A stretch of DNA of 64,000 nt from Hippophae tibetana (GCA_037013495.1 CM072806.1:30010001-30074000), one strand, 5' to 3'; numbered from the stretch's first letter, positions 31,275 through 44,162 are shown. Notes: a model not told the origin generated them from the sequence alone. Numbers and translations: made by a program.

Positions 31275-34200
31275 TCACAACAAACCAGCTTCAAAGAGAT
31301 TTCTCCGCCTCAAAGTCTCATCTACAAGCTTGAAGGTCTTCTTTACAAGCTTTTGATCAAGGGCAGTAGTTCTGTAAATCTTAAATACACGGTCAACCTG
31401 ATCCGGAGCAGTGATCTGAAAGTACAACTCTTCAAATTTCTTCTTCACAAACCTGTGTGAAATGATTTTTAATGAGCTATGGTGTTCTTATCAAACAATA
31501 ATGTCTACTATACATTGAAGGCTCAAAAGAAATCTAATGTAAGTTCTAATATTCCAAAAGGAAAAGTGTGAGCCAAGTCAGAGGGTCAGTTGAGTCAGTT
31601 TAAAACTACTCCTTTCGGGGGTTTATTGGTTTTAAATGGATCAAAATACTTTGGCAATCTTTATAGGAATTGCTTTCAGAATTTTGAGTTATTATTTGTA
31701 ATTTAAAGAGAAGTATTACTTATTTTGAGATAAGTAATTTAAATGCATCCTCCCATCCTAAAATAAATACTAAATTTCCATTCAAAATCAATTTTATTAA
31801 TTTTATGCCAAACACCTAACTACTTTTTCCAAACTCACTTTTGACAAAACCAATTCATTTCAAACCACTTTTATTAAAACTGTACGATGCCATGGTCAAG
31901 TAAGAGGACCACCCATTCACCTCAAAAGAAAAATCTCGCCTCTTTAAAAGAAACACATCCAGGCTCATAATGTTTTAACCATAGGACAGGTTGGCTGCTA
32001 AGAGCCCCATTGCTTCGAGCCACTGAAAAAATTTCTTCATTTATGTAAGAACTGAGTGCTAACTATTTTCGTGGACAAAATATTTATCTATAAATTTGTT
32101 TTTAGGTCTGCTATCAAGTCTATCAAGAAAAGTCAAACAAATGCTCGAGTTTCAGATAATTGTACTTCAGGTATATCTTTGATAACTACAACACATAGGA
32201 TTACATTTATGCATTTAATAACACATGCTTATAAATCTGAAATTATTTTTAGTGCTAAAATATGGAATAAGATATGCTAAAAGATATTAGATAAGATACT
32301 CTAAATTATAGTGAAAATCTTTAACATAAAAAATAACATAAAATCTATTTTTAAAATATATTAGATAAGATATACTCTAAATTATAGTGAAAATCTTTAA
32401 CATAAAAAATAACATAAAATCTATTTTTAAAATATATTAGATAAGATATACTTTAAATTATAGTTGAAATCTTTAACATAAAAGATAACATAAAATCTAT
32501 TTTAAAATAACTCTTCTTTAAATAAGAGTTTTCTTAATTAGTGAGTATTATTAATCATATTTGAAATAGAAAAGACATTTATCAATTATATAGGAGTTTT
32601 TTTAATTAATAAGTATTACTAATCTTATTTGTAATAGAAAAGATATTTATCAATTACATAGGATTAAGGGTTTTAATTTTTCCTATAAATAAAACTCATT
32701 GCTCATTGTTTCAATCAACCACATAATAACATTATTCTAATCTTCTTAATTTCTCTCTTGTTTTAAAAATATAAGATCATAATTTTTAGACTTCTTTATT
32801 TAGTTAATCTATCAAATATTGGTGGTTATGTTTGATTGATTAATAAACCTAATTATTTTATGATATTTTGATAATATGTTCTTATGGTTTCTTCTTTATT
32901 TTTGTTTTTAAATTGTTAAACCAAATAATTGTTTTTTTCATATCATAATTATTTGATTTGATTATTAATCTTTAAAGAACCTATTTTTATTGAACTTGTG
33001 CTTGATATTTTTGCTCTAAGATTTACTAGTTGATTTGATTTAAGTGTCATATGTTTTGAATTATCTAGTTATGATTATTCATTATTAAATCCGTTTTAGA
33101 ACACACACGGACAGTTATGTTTTTTGTGCTAATCTTTTTGTAGTTCATTTGGGAACGTATCTGATTGGCGAGAAGCTTATTGGAACATTGGTCTGCAAAC
33201 TGCTCACACCAATATTGGAAACTGTGAAAATAGAGAAGGGGGTCGTAAGTAAAGTACATTGAGATGGTATCCTAAGAAGGGTAACATAAGACCAAGTTTG
33301 TACTTGAACATTTGATTTTCATAGTGAAAAATTAGGTGGTCCGATGGACTAGTGGTTTTCTTCTTAGGTCATGGTTGTGACCTAGATTGTTTCCACATAA
33401 AAATATTGTGCGTTATTGTTTTATTTCCACACTTTATTGTTACACACGTTTGCATGCTTGGTCGCTTTGTTTATATTATTAAGTTATAAATTGGTAAACA
33501 AGCATTCCCTCACGCTTGGCGCCAAACCTATTTTTATTGAACTTGTGCTTGATATTTTTGCTCTAAGATTTACTAGTTGATTTGATTTAAGTGTCATATG
33601 TTATGAATTATCTAGTTATGATTATTCATTATTAAATCCGTTCTAGAACACACACGGGCAGTTGTGTTTTTTGTGCTAATTTTTTTGTAGTTAATTTGGG
33701 AACGTATCTGATTGGCGAGAAGCTTATTGGAACATTGGTCTGCAAACTGCTCACATCAATATTGGAAACTGTGAAAATAGAGAAGGGGATCGTAAGTAAA
33801 GTACATTGAGATGGTATCCTAGGAAGGATAGCATAAGACCAAGTTTGTACTTGAACATTTGATTTTCATAGTGAAAAATTAAGTGATCCGATGGACTGGT
33901 GGTTTTCTTCTTAGATCATGGTTGTGACCTAGATTGTTTCCACATAAAAATATTGTGCGTTATTGTTTTATTTCCACACTTTATTCTTACACACGTTTGC
34001 ATAATTGGCCGCTTTGTTTATATTATTAAGTTATAAATTGGTAAAAATTAAAAATAACCTATTCACCCCTCTAGATTAATTAGGTTCATAATTTATAAAC
34101 TTTTACTCTATTTAGGCTACTAGTTATGAATGCGTACATACACACATATTACATACAAGCAATTAAAATTTATAATTTACTCTAGCATTTCTTCAATAGC

Positions 34201-37200
34201 TAGGCTATAAAAATGACAATTATTTATAATTCTAATTCAATTGATATTCTAATCTAAAATGCTTTTCATATAACAATACAATTTAATTCAATTAATCAAG
34301 GCATTAGAATTCATATAACAATATAAAATATATCTTTATCTTAGAAGAATTTCACTTGATATATGATACTATTAATAACTTGACACACTGATACTTTAAT
34401 GTCTTTAAAATTCTTTTTTTAAATATAAATAAACAAAAAAGGGAAATAAATGTCTTTTTCTTAAAAATTAAGGATATTTTTGTCCAAAAAAAAAATCAAG
34501 GCGTGGTTTAGACTTTATATATAGCATAAATTAGCAAGGAAAAAAAATAAAAATGCTTACTCATATGCATGCTCAATCTCTTGCTTGCCTGTTGATACTG
34601 GCTGGTAATCTTTGAACCACTCACATACATTAAGTGGTACCTACACGAACAACAACATTATTGGCCTAAAAATTCAAAATTTTCACCAATAAACTATATA
34701 TGCAATGTATTAAATTATTAATAAGTATTGATACTTACTTTTAGAATCTTCTTCTCAAATATATCAAACTTGTTCAAAAACAGCATGAAGGACGTCTTCT
34801 GCAAGCAAGATAAAAAGATATGCTTGAAGTGAAATTTGTACATGACTTGCAAAGAAAAAAAATGAAGTTAAAGAAAGAGTTAAAAGTTGTTGAGAAATCA
34901 ACTCTTCCAAAACCTTAAGTTGTAAAGAGAAGAACCAACATTACTTTTATACATTATCACCCGTCATAAGTATTGACTCTATATATTATACACGCGAAAC
35001 ACTTACAATCTAATTATGGAGTTTACTAGAATTTGAACACAAAACCTTTATCTATGATACTATGTTAGAAGTTATTGAAAAACCAATTCTTCTCAACATT
35101 ACTTATTTATATACATCTATCAGAAGAAAACAAAATAAAAGGAAAAAAAGAGAGAGAGAGAGCAAGCAGAAAGAAAGACTTGAGAAATCTTTCTAATGCT
35201 TGCACACATAACAAATAGCTAAAAGGAGCACCTCAAAACATGGTTGCTTCAGGATCCATTCAAACAGTTCTTTTGTTTCCATCATTCGGTTCTTCTTATC
35301 ATCCTCAAATAGTGTTTGATCATACCTGAAAGGAAAACATGAGTTTGAAGCTTTTTCAGATACATAAAGTGATGGCTTTTAGATATTTTGGATGTCAAAT
35401 TTAAGGTAAGTTAACAATGAGGTACTACTACTCAATCTACTAATATAATATGCAATAAAAAAAATTGATCAGATGACTGTCTTACTCGCTAATCGCAACA
35501 CAAAATATTACAGCAGTAACCCCTTCAAATAGATGGATCCATTTTCTCCTCTCATTTCTCTGGCCTCCAACATCAAATAGCCTATATACTTCGCCACTTT
35601 TCTTATTCTCTCCAACAGGACTGTCAAATCATAACATAAATAAGTTATTCGAGACACCACCATATTAAAGGCCTTATTGCATGTGTTTTTCTTAGAACTG
35701 GTTTCAAGAGAAGTGATTCAAAATAAAGTGATTTTAAGAGAAATATTTTAAGTTGTTGGGATGAAAATGTTAAAGTGGTTTTGAGTAGAGGTGGTAATTC
35801 TTGTGAGCTAGACCAATTTGAGCTGGCTCGAACTAACACAGCTCAAATTAATCCAACCCTAACTCAATTCAAATTTAATATGAGCCAACAAAGGTGAACC
35901 CGAACGTAAATAGAACACAAACGAACTTACACAAATTAATCCAAACTAACTCGAATTATTAATTTTATGTTTTTTTAGTTAATTGAACCTTTTTTTTATA
36001 AATAAAAAAATTTGTTTAACGATTAAAGTTCATTCATTCAAGAAACATTACATAAAATACTAAAAATGAAAGAAATAATATTACAATAACTAATCTTATG
36101 AACAAATAATAAATTAACACTCAATGAACAACTCACACATACAATAAAGTCCATGAAGATAATATAACTCATCACTAACACCTATTATGTTACAATAACT
36201 AGTTAATTATAAAACACGAACACTAGTAAGCATAAGCTAAAGAAAACTAATTCTTAAAACAAAAGGTCTATTTCTAAATAAATTCGAAAAAAGTAAATGC
36301 CATCAAACCCCTCTCATGCAAAAATCAGAGGTCGTCGTACCTTCATAAGAACTCACAGTTTGAATAAAAAACTCCAAATTTCAACAAAATTTCTCTCAAC
36401 CACTAAACAAAGAGTATTAAAAACTACATACCATGTCAACCGCAGAAGACTCCAAAGTACTGGTGTTATGTAGACTAATGGCTTTGCTCTTAGATGCAAG
36501 GGAAATGCCATGAATTCAAGCACTAGTATGATTCTTTCAGTACAAGCAACAAAAATAAAATAAAATAGAAGACTCAAAAATGCAACCCAAATCTTCATGA
36601 AAAAACACTTACAAGAAATATGTCACTAACCTTAACAACAAACAACACGACTCTGTTTAGTAAAAAAGAAAAGAAAAAAATGAACATAGATATGACTAAA
36701 AAGAGTAGTTGATTCAACTACCACAAACAAAAGAAAAACATTACAATATGATCTTATCATTGAAATAGACACATGAGCTATGAGTCATGAGAAGGCATGG
36801 GCACAGAAAATAATGCTTCTCTTATAAATTATGAATCTTATAAATTATGTATTCATTGTACGGGTTCAATATTTAGAATTTTTACATATGTTTATCTCTT
36901 TCAGGTTGAAATCAAGTAGCACAAAAAATACTTTAACCTACTTCAATTGATTGCCGGTGGAAAAGAGTGAAATTGGAGAAATAATTATTGTTGGTTTCTA
37001 GAGAAACGAATGCTGCTAGTTGCTGAAGAGGCGAATGTTACTGGTTGCTTGACATGCGAAGAGTTGAGGAAGTGAGATTGGGTCGACTGGGAAGAAAGAA
37101 AGAATAAATGTTTCTTCAATTTTAAGTTTTTAACCTAAAGTGTAGGTTACAACGTTTATGCAACTTCTTTTTTAATTTTATATCGGGCTAACAAGTTTGC

Positions 37201-40200
37201 TCAAACCCAGCTCGAACTCATCTCGATTTTTTTGGGTTATTTGAATTAGCATGAATTTGTCCCAAATTTAATTCAATTCTTATTTGATTTGGGTTCTACA
37301 ATTCGTGTTTGATTTGGGTTTTACAATACATGTTCGATTTGGTCATTCGAGTTACGACACAATTTGTCATCCCTAGTTTTGAGTGACACTATAATAATTA
37401 TTTTAGGAAGGGAACATGTATTCAAAACTACTCCAAAATATTATTTGCTTCTTATAAAAGCATTGATAATACTTCTCAAAATTTTAAAAGCACTAATCTT
37501 GGAGATTGCTAAACACATTAAGAAGTGATTTGGATCATAAGAAACCACTTTCAACCAAAAGAATAAGCAATTTCAAATGAACCCTAAGATGTTGTAACGA
37601 AGGCACGTGTGTCTTCACACAAGGTAAGACTATGATCAAAGAAGAAGGTCAACATCAAGAGGACAAATATTAGTTCGAAGACAAAAATGCTCTAATCTGT
37701 AGTAATCATCAACAAAAGTCAATGACATAGCCTAAAATTTTCCTGGATGACACAATACAAATTACAAATATAATTTGTTATTAACTTTAATCATTTAATG
37801 TAAACTTTATGAACAAATGTGGGTACGATGTAAGATGTCAAAATTTGCTTTAAATATATTAAAATTTTAAATTAAAAGTTGTTTTGTTTTGGATCTTTTA
37901 TAAAATGCATGCTATAAAAGTAAAATATATGAACGAGATCATACATATTAAAAAACAATGATGTTAAAATCAATAATTTTTTTAGGGATTCAATATTAAA
38001 TGTAATCAGGAAAGCATGAAGATATAATACGAGTAAAATAAGCAAAAATGAAAGTGAAAATTATAAAGTGGTTTACAAAAGGAAAAAAGAAACATTTTTA
38101 ACCCATTATTGTTTTAAATAAAAAATTGATTCATGCGATATCATATTATAAAAAAGTAATATTTTAATTAAATGTGGAAAAGAGTATTTAGAATTTTAGA
38201 TGATATATTATCCAAGCATACTATGACAAAATAAAATCCCAAATAAAAATATCTTTAATTTTCTTTAAGTCAGGTGATACAATTTTTTTGGTTTATAAGT
38301 TTAATAACTTAAGACTTATAATACATGCTAGGGTGGTTATAGTGTAGACTATGTAGCACTAAAGCCTCATTATGAGTCATGTAAATATAAGGTTAGGGGG
38401 TAGACTATGTAGCACTAAAGCCTCATTATGAGTCATGTAAATATAAGGTTATGGGGTTTAATCTCGAGGGATATATGAGTTGTGAAATATTATTTAAAAA
38501 AAGAAGACTTATAATACATAATTAAACATAAAAATCAATAAGAATCTTAGCACAATTTAAAATATATCACAAAACTCAAGGTGAAAGATATTTTCCAAGA
38601 GGGGCACTATATCAATCTCAGAGAAATAAGTAAAAAAAAATTATGCCCAAAAGTTGAGGGGTATGTACCCCTGTTACACTTGCTTCGTCCTTAACAACAG
38701 TGGTGTCATCAAAAGACAAATTAATAATGAGAAAATGGAAAAGGACAAAGTGAATTAGAACATGAAAAGAGTAGTGTTTTTAAAAAAGCACTCAGAAAAA
38801 TAAGATAAATGGATTCATGCACTCAAAAAAGAGCAATGTAATTGTGGAATCAAAGTAGTGTTTTTACTTCTATAAACCTACGTTACTTGGAGTCTTCAAT
38901 TTTCATGAGCCACACCCATATCCAAGTTACACAACATGAATACGGGTGTGGATATTCAACAATCTAATTTGGTGAAAATTTATAAAAAATTGAAAAACGT
39001 AGATATGTTAAACACCTTATATTTATCCAAAATTTTAAGATATTAATACCATATTTAGTGTACCATATCGAATAGGTCAAATAGGTACCATATCGAATAG
39101 TATATGACAATAGGTATAATTTAAGAGGATAAAATTAATAATAATTATTTTAATAAAATAATTTATATTTAAAATAATATTTTATTTAATTTTTTTACTC
39201 ATCAAAATAATTTCATAACACTAAGTTAAGTGTTCAGTACGGTTTAAACTCGCACCTCCTTGTACGACAAAATATCTACATAATTGAATAATTTTTATTC
39301 TGTACAGTACAGTCTGACATCGCAGTCAAACATATGACTATATAGGGTTTTTAGTATCGCGTAACAAACATGCCATGACCTAAAAGAGTCTCCCTAGCAT
39401 ACCTATAGACCAATTAGTCAAAATGAAGAGCTAAAAAGAATAGGATTATTTCTTCAGATCCTTCAATAATTAAAACGTGATCCAATTGTTACACCATAAA
39501 CTTTATTCCTGTCTAAAATATATCATGTTATCGGTAATAAATTTAAGTTCATTGCTGAAGAGAGAAAAACAGAAATCATATAGTTCAAGGGTTAAAAGAG
39601 AAAATGCAATAAATCAACATTATGTGTATTGATGCACATCAAAAATAATTTACCTGAATTGAATCTCTACAACACCAGTAGTACGAACTCTTGCATACAG
39701 AATATCCTCCTGTAAAACCAAGATAGACTAAGTGACTTCATGTACCAAATAGACTAAGTGACTTCATGTACCAAATCAACTTGGGATGCATCCATGGAGT
39801 AAAATCAGGGTGCAGTGCTAAAGTAAAGGAGTTTTGACACACATTTAATTCTTAGAGCTAGCATGTTGGAATGTCCCAGTACTTCAATTCACAGTTTGCT
39901 GGCTGCAAGTTGTAGTAAGTGAGAACTAAATATAGGATGAAACTTAAGTATTTCTATTATATATATATATAGGATCGGTGACTACAAAATATTATACAAC
40001 TTTTTACACTCTCTTATTTCAAGAGTTAGAAATTTAAATAAGTAATTTTTGCTCTCCTATCCCTTATAAATCACAATTTTTTACATATAAGAGTGTCAAA
40101 ATTTGTGTAAAAAGTTTGGAGACAATGGAGTGTAGCCAAACCAATAGGAATTTCAAAATTACATATCTAAGCAAGAACATCACACTAAAATTAAGACTTC

Positions 40201-42923
40201 TTTGTCTTTAAAAGGTTTGATTTGAAACTTTTAGGGGAAAGTGGACCAAAACAAAAACTCAAAACTCTTGCAATCTTCCATAATCAGAGACAGAATAAGA
40301 TTCATTACATACCCAATATAGTAAGATAAATAGACTGCCATACCAAAGTGAGATAGTGGCAGATCAAGAGAACATCTCATGTGACATGAATAGGATATGT
40401 TCAACACATTACGTTTGAAATTCTTTCAAATGCACGAGGCACCTCCAGATAATCAGATTCTAACAGAACCATATTGAACCGCTTAAGAAGGAAAGAAGAA
40501 AGTGCTATGAATTTTTTGGTACCTTTGTAGGAATATAATTTGAATCAGACAACCTTGGTAGATTTTCCATGAAATAGTAGGCACATTCGGGAACCTGAAG
40601 CTCACTCCCACGGGCATAGGTTTCCTGCAACCATAGTGTAAAAGACATCATATTGAGCATAGGATCAGAAAGACCAAAAGAAAGTGATTATTGTCGGGGT
40701 TTAATAGCATTGGAGCTTGTCTAAGAAATACAATCTATGTCATTTACACCAAGCAAACTACCTGAATTCCAGTATCTTTCCATAGAGTCTCTATATCCTG
40801 TGCGAGGTCTTTTGTTAAATGTGGGTATTCCAACCTGCCTCCAATATCTGAGAGTTTTTCTCCAATTTCCTAGGAAACAATGCAAATTCTATTGACATAA
40901 AAGCAAAAGGACAAACAGAAATATCCATAAATACAAGTAAGCAGCTCAACTAAGAACCTTTCAATTCATGAAGTTTGATGATAAAACCAAAATTAGAGAG
41001 TAGGAAAGTTAAAAATCGAACAGAGACCTTATTTTCATTGGACAAGAGATACTTCGATGAATCTCGGTCATTCTGAGCTAGCTCTTTTGACCCATCATGC
41101 AAAAGCTACTCAATCACACAAAAAGAACTGCAATCAGCTAGTTGACTCAAGAAAACTAAATGTTGCACAGAGTTGACTCCAGATGCACATTATGTTATAC
41201 AGAAAGGGAAATAACCAACAGACCCTTTCAAATATTGCGTACTTTTATGGTCTGATACACATTGGCATGGATGACTGAGATGTAGCCCTTGAGCTCTGCC
41301 TCGTCAAAGCCAGTTTGGAACAAAAGCTTTATCTGTAAATAAATTATGGTAGATGTAGATACAAGTGTTTGCAATATCAGTAAACAAGATAATATGCTTT
41401 GAAAGAGTAACATCCGCACCTGCTTAAAAATGGTTGACTTTCCTGACTCGCCTGCACCTGATGTACAAAAGTGGATTATATTAGCAATAGATAAACCAAA
41501 ATACCCACAAATTTTGCAAGAGTGAGAAGCATCCTGCAAAATTTAACAATAATATGTATTGGTATTGGAGATTAAAAAATCTACACCATTATGCAAATGG
41601 GTATGTAGGTCAAATATGCAGCAAAATTGTGAAGTTAACAAGATAAGGTCTTAAGGCCTTGTTTGTTGTTACGTACGAATCAGCCGCATAGTACAAAAAT
41701 GGGCTAATACGGTGTTTGGCAATAGCATATACCAATATAACATGAATCCAGACAACAAAAAAACCGATGGCTAAAGATGAAGCTTTTGACCAGGGAGAGG
41801 TTGGGGTCTATCTGGTACAGGAAACCACCCTTTTTTTTTAATTCATTGTTTATGTTGTCAGAGAGGAAGAGGAGATTATTTTTCCCTTCATTATGTATCA
41901 TTAATGATCATGTTATTTAACTCTCTTTTTTTTCTTTTTTCTAAGTCTATTAGACTTTTGTTTTATTTAGATTTTTTTATTAGACTTATTCATTGTTAAA
42001 AATTATCATATAAATACAATAAAATTTAACATTTCTAAAATATAATTTTAAAATATTTTTAATTAGTATAATATTAAGATTTCAATAAAAAGATATATTT
42101 CAAAATTTTATTACAAATTATAATATATTTATTCTAAATTTTAATATCTACTTATATTTTACACAAGTAAAATGTCTCACTATCGTTATATCATTTTATT
42201 TTATTTGAATGTGCTTTCACTTTATTAACTTCAAATCAGTAGATATATATATTTCAATATCTATCCAATCCAGCACCTCTTACCGAACATTGTACAATTT
42301 CTCCGATATTATGACCAAACATTGTATTAACACAGGCCAATACAATTTGGTCCAATTCACTCATATCCGAGTACACTTGTCCTGTCAGATACGGTATACC
42401 CAACGAGCTGTAAGTGTGTTATTTCAATTTCCACAACCACCATAATATGATTAACAAACTCATACTCCAAAATTTGGAAAGCAGACATGAGAACTATGCA
42501 CTATATCTCGTAACTGCCAACTCGTTCAAATTCATAAATGAAAATACGATCTTAACCTGATCAGACTACTATGTAAATCATTTTAGAGTGTATTGATCAA
42601 CAAAATGAGAATCCAATGTAAGTACCCATACCAAGAAGTAGAAGTTTTTGTATATGTTTTTCAGCTTTTGTTTCTTGTTCAATTCGCCTTTCGATTTCTG
42701 CGGTCTGGATGTATGGATTAAGAAGAAAATTAGAGTACAAGTAGAGAATGGAGTGAATGGGAACTGTTGTATGTCTAGCAAGAAAAACAAATTAATTGAA
42801 AGCAATCTAAAATCCAGTAAAATTGCAAAGTAGAGAACAATAATACAAAGGGTAACTCACTTGTGCATTTTCTTCGGGATTAGCATCATAATGATGACGA
42901 TTTCTACTGCAGAGTAAGCCCAT
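31275..42923 (-). CDS. GPA1: Heterotrimeric G-protein alpha subunit (canonical plant Galpha)
   Basis: GTP-binding alpha subunit of the plasma-membrane heterotrimeric G protein; it partners the Gbeta-gamma dimer and RGS1 in hormone, sugar and defence signalling. Thirteen coding exons join in phase: 42923-42861, 42704-42632, 41457-41420, 41332-41243, 41105-41028, 40869-40762, 40624-40523, 39709-39654, 35620-35486, 35325-35232, 34798-34739, 34640-34561, 31452-31275. The product is 384 aa, against 383 in Arabidopsis. The N-terminus MGLLCS carries the Gly2 myristoylation and Cys5 palmitoylation sites. The P-loop GAGESGKST starts at Gly46. Switch I has RVRTTG (Arg191) and switch II DVGGQ has the catalytic Gln223. 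NKFD (288-291) and TTALDQ complete the nucleotide pocket, and the C-terminus is NLFEAGLL, without a pertussis-toxin cysteine. All key residues are intact. Introns 8 (4.0 kb) and 12 (3.1 kb) are inflated by repeats. Confidence 0.97.
32286..32510. repeat. Three tandem copies of a ~75-bp unit (GPA1 intron 12)
   Basis: Units start with ATTAGATAAGATA at 32286, 32360 and 32436. The first two are almost identical and the third is slightly diverged, so the array is recent. A second, looser two-unit repeat of about 70 bp follows at about 32525-32665. Confidence 0.85.
32978..34100. repeat. Tandem duplication of a 547-bp unit (GPA1 intron 12), dispersed repeat copies B and C
   Basis: Sequence from 32978 (AACCTATTTTTATTGAACTT) recurs from 33525, an offset of exactly 547 bases, with few differences. 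Each unit contains the GAACACACACGG module also found at 28353-28800 (here at 33099 and 33646). Unit 1 ends in CTCACGCTTGGCGCC; unit 2 continues into the same ending as copy A. The pair lies wholly inside GPA1 intron 12. Confidence 0.85.
35786..37375. mobile_element. Non-autonomous hAT-like element, copy 2, in GPA1 intron 8
   Basis: A 1,590-bp element flanked by a perfect 8-bp target duplication GTTTTGAG (35778-35785 and 37376-37383). Its ends are TAGAGGTGGTAATTCTTGTG and, on the other strand, TAGGGATGACAAATTGTGTC. TAGGG-type inverted ends with an 8-bp duplication are the hAT signature. It is related to 26977-27991 through the ends and an internal block (about 36060-36410 against 27110-27430). 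I see no transposase. Confidence 0.85.
38344..38455. repeat. Perfect or near-perfect 56-bp tandem duplication (GPA1 intron 8)
   Basis: The unit beginning GTAGACTATGTAGCACTAAA occurs at 38344-38399 and again at 38400-38455 with no more than one or two differences, so it is a very recent slippage-type duplication. Confidence 0.9.
39723..39774. repeat. 26-bp tandem duplication beside the GPA1 exon 8 acceptor
   Basis: Two perfect units beginning ATAGACTAAGTGACTTCATG (39723-39748 and 39749-39774). On the transcribed minus strand they lie 13-64 bases upstream of the exon 8 acceptor (exon starts at 39709), so the zone where a branch point normally sits is doubled. Confidence 0.88.
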
Positions 42924-44102
42924 ATGGTTTATCAAAGTAGACAGCATAGAATATACTTATTAAGCAAGCTCAACCATGTTGAAACAGAGTCCCAAATTCA
43001 CTTATCAGTGTATGTATGTTTGATTTTGACCTAATTAGGAAGTTAGAGATAGTTAGGTGCAACATGTATAAGCTATAGATCCTAAATGACATTAGTCCGA
43101 TCCCAAAAAAAACAATTGATAAATTATAAAAAAAACAATAAACTTAACAATTAAACATTGACATATCTGTAAGACAATGTTGCTTAAAAAACAATAATGA
43201 TCACATGATGAACATATTTTATGATGTTTAACAATCTCATTTAAGATATGCACACAATGCTCGAAGTAAAATGAAAAACTAGCACTTGATAACCAGAAAT
43301 ACTTGGCATTTAACAATCAAGAGTGGACAAAACAGTGAACCAGAACCATTTAGCCTACACATACTCAAAATTCTTCGGTATTAACCGGTGAGTTAACCCA
43401 AATATCACGCAACCAACCAAAGAAACGGTAGTGTTATGTCCTAATTAAACCTAGAGAATTAGGAAAAATAAATATGCATTACAAAATAGGCAAACTTTTT
43501 GAAAAAAAATTCTAAAATAAAGCGACCACCTAATTAATGTGAGAAACATATGAACGAGCAGATTTATTCAATAGGTTATAATCTCGTTAAAGAAATTAGC
43601 TGGCCAAATTTTTACCAAAATTATCTTTAACTCGAAGGGAAAAAATAGAAAAACAAATTAATCACTTAATAATCCATCAACAACAATCAACCACAAAAGC
43701 TTTCTCTATTGTCCCTCAACAAAAAATTCTTATTCAACAACAACTTCCAGAAAAGTAATTATATGAGAAGCCCATAAAACACATTCATGAAAGCAATCCC
43801 AAAAGCTATGCAACTAAACCGACTAACTGAATTTCTTATTAAAAAAATACAAGATTAAGAAGTAAGAACCTTTTGATTTTATACACTTAAACTAATTACA
43901 GAGATCTCTAAAATAAAATCCGAAACCCAGAAATATAAATAAGGTTGGAATCCAGAAAAGAAACTAAGAAAGATCTAGAAAAATAATCCAATGAGTACAC
44001 AAATACAAAAGAGTTGTAGTAGTTTACCTGATAGACAATGGTAGGGAGAGAGAGAAAAAGAAAAAAAAGAGTGCCGCTAGATTTAACGGAATGGACAATG
44101 TA
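42924..44102 (-). promoter_or_regulatory. GPA1 5' UTR intron, leader exon and promoter side
   Basis: On the minus strand a donor CAG|GTAAAC lies after 44028, following a CT-rich leader (complement of about 44036-44075) typical of plant 5' UTRs. This predicts a non-coding first exon at about 44028-44090 and a leader intron of about 1.1 kb ending shortly before the start codon at 42923. The acceptor could not be chosen with certainty. The interval holds no other gene. Confidence 0.5.
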
Positions 44103-44154
44103 TGTAGTGAGCTAAATAACCAATTGCTTCAGGTCGTCAGCGTTATATTAATTT

Positions 44155-44162
44155 TTTCCCGC
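44155..44162. promoter_or_regulatory. E2F-type site upstream of GPA1
   Basis: TTTCCCGC fits the plant E2F consensus (TTTSSCGC). It sits about 60-130 bases upstream of the predicted GPA1 leader exon. One 8-mer can occur by chance, though GC-rich words are rare in this AT-rich setting. Confidence 0.3.

Noticed and set aside
32286-32510. CRISPR-like array
   Set aside because: Units are directly adjacent with no unique spacers, and the window is a plant nuclear genome.
41228-41539. A continuous minus-strand frame containing [13 protein letters not shown] and IKLLFQTGF
   Set aside because: It is two GPA1 exons (3 and 4) with intron sequence read through; the correct gene uses the splice sites at 41420 and 41332.
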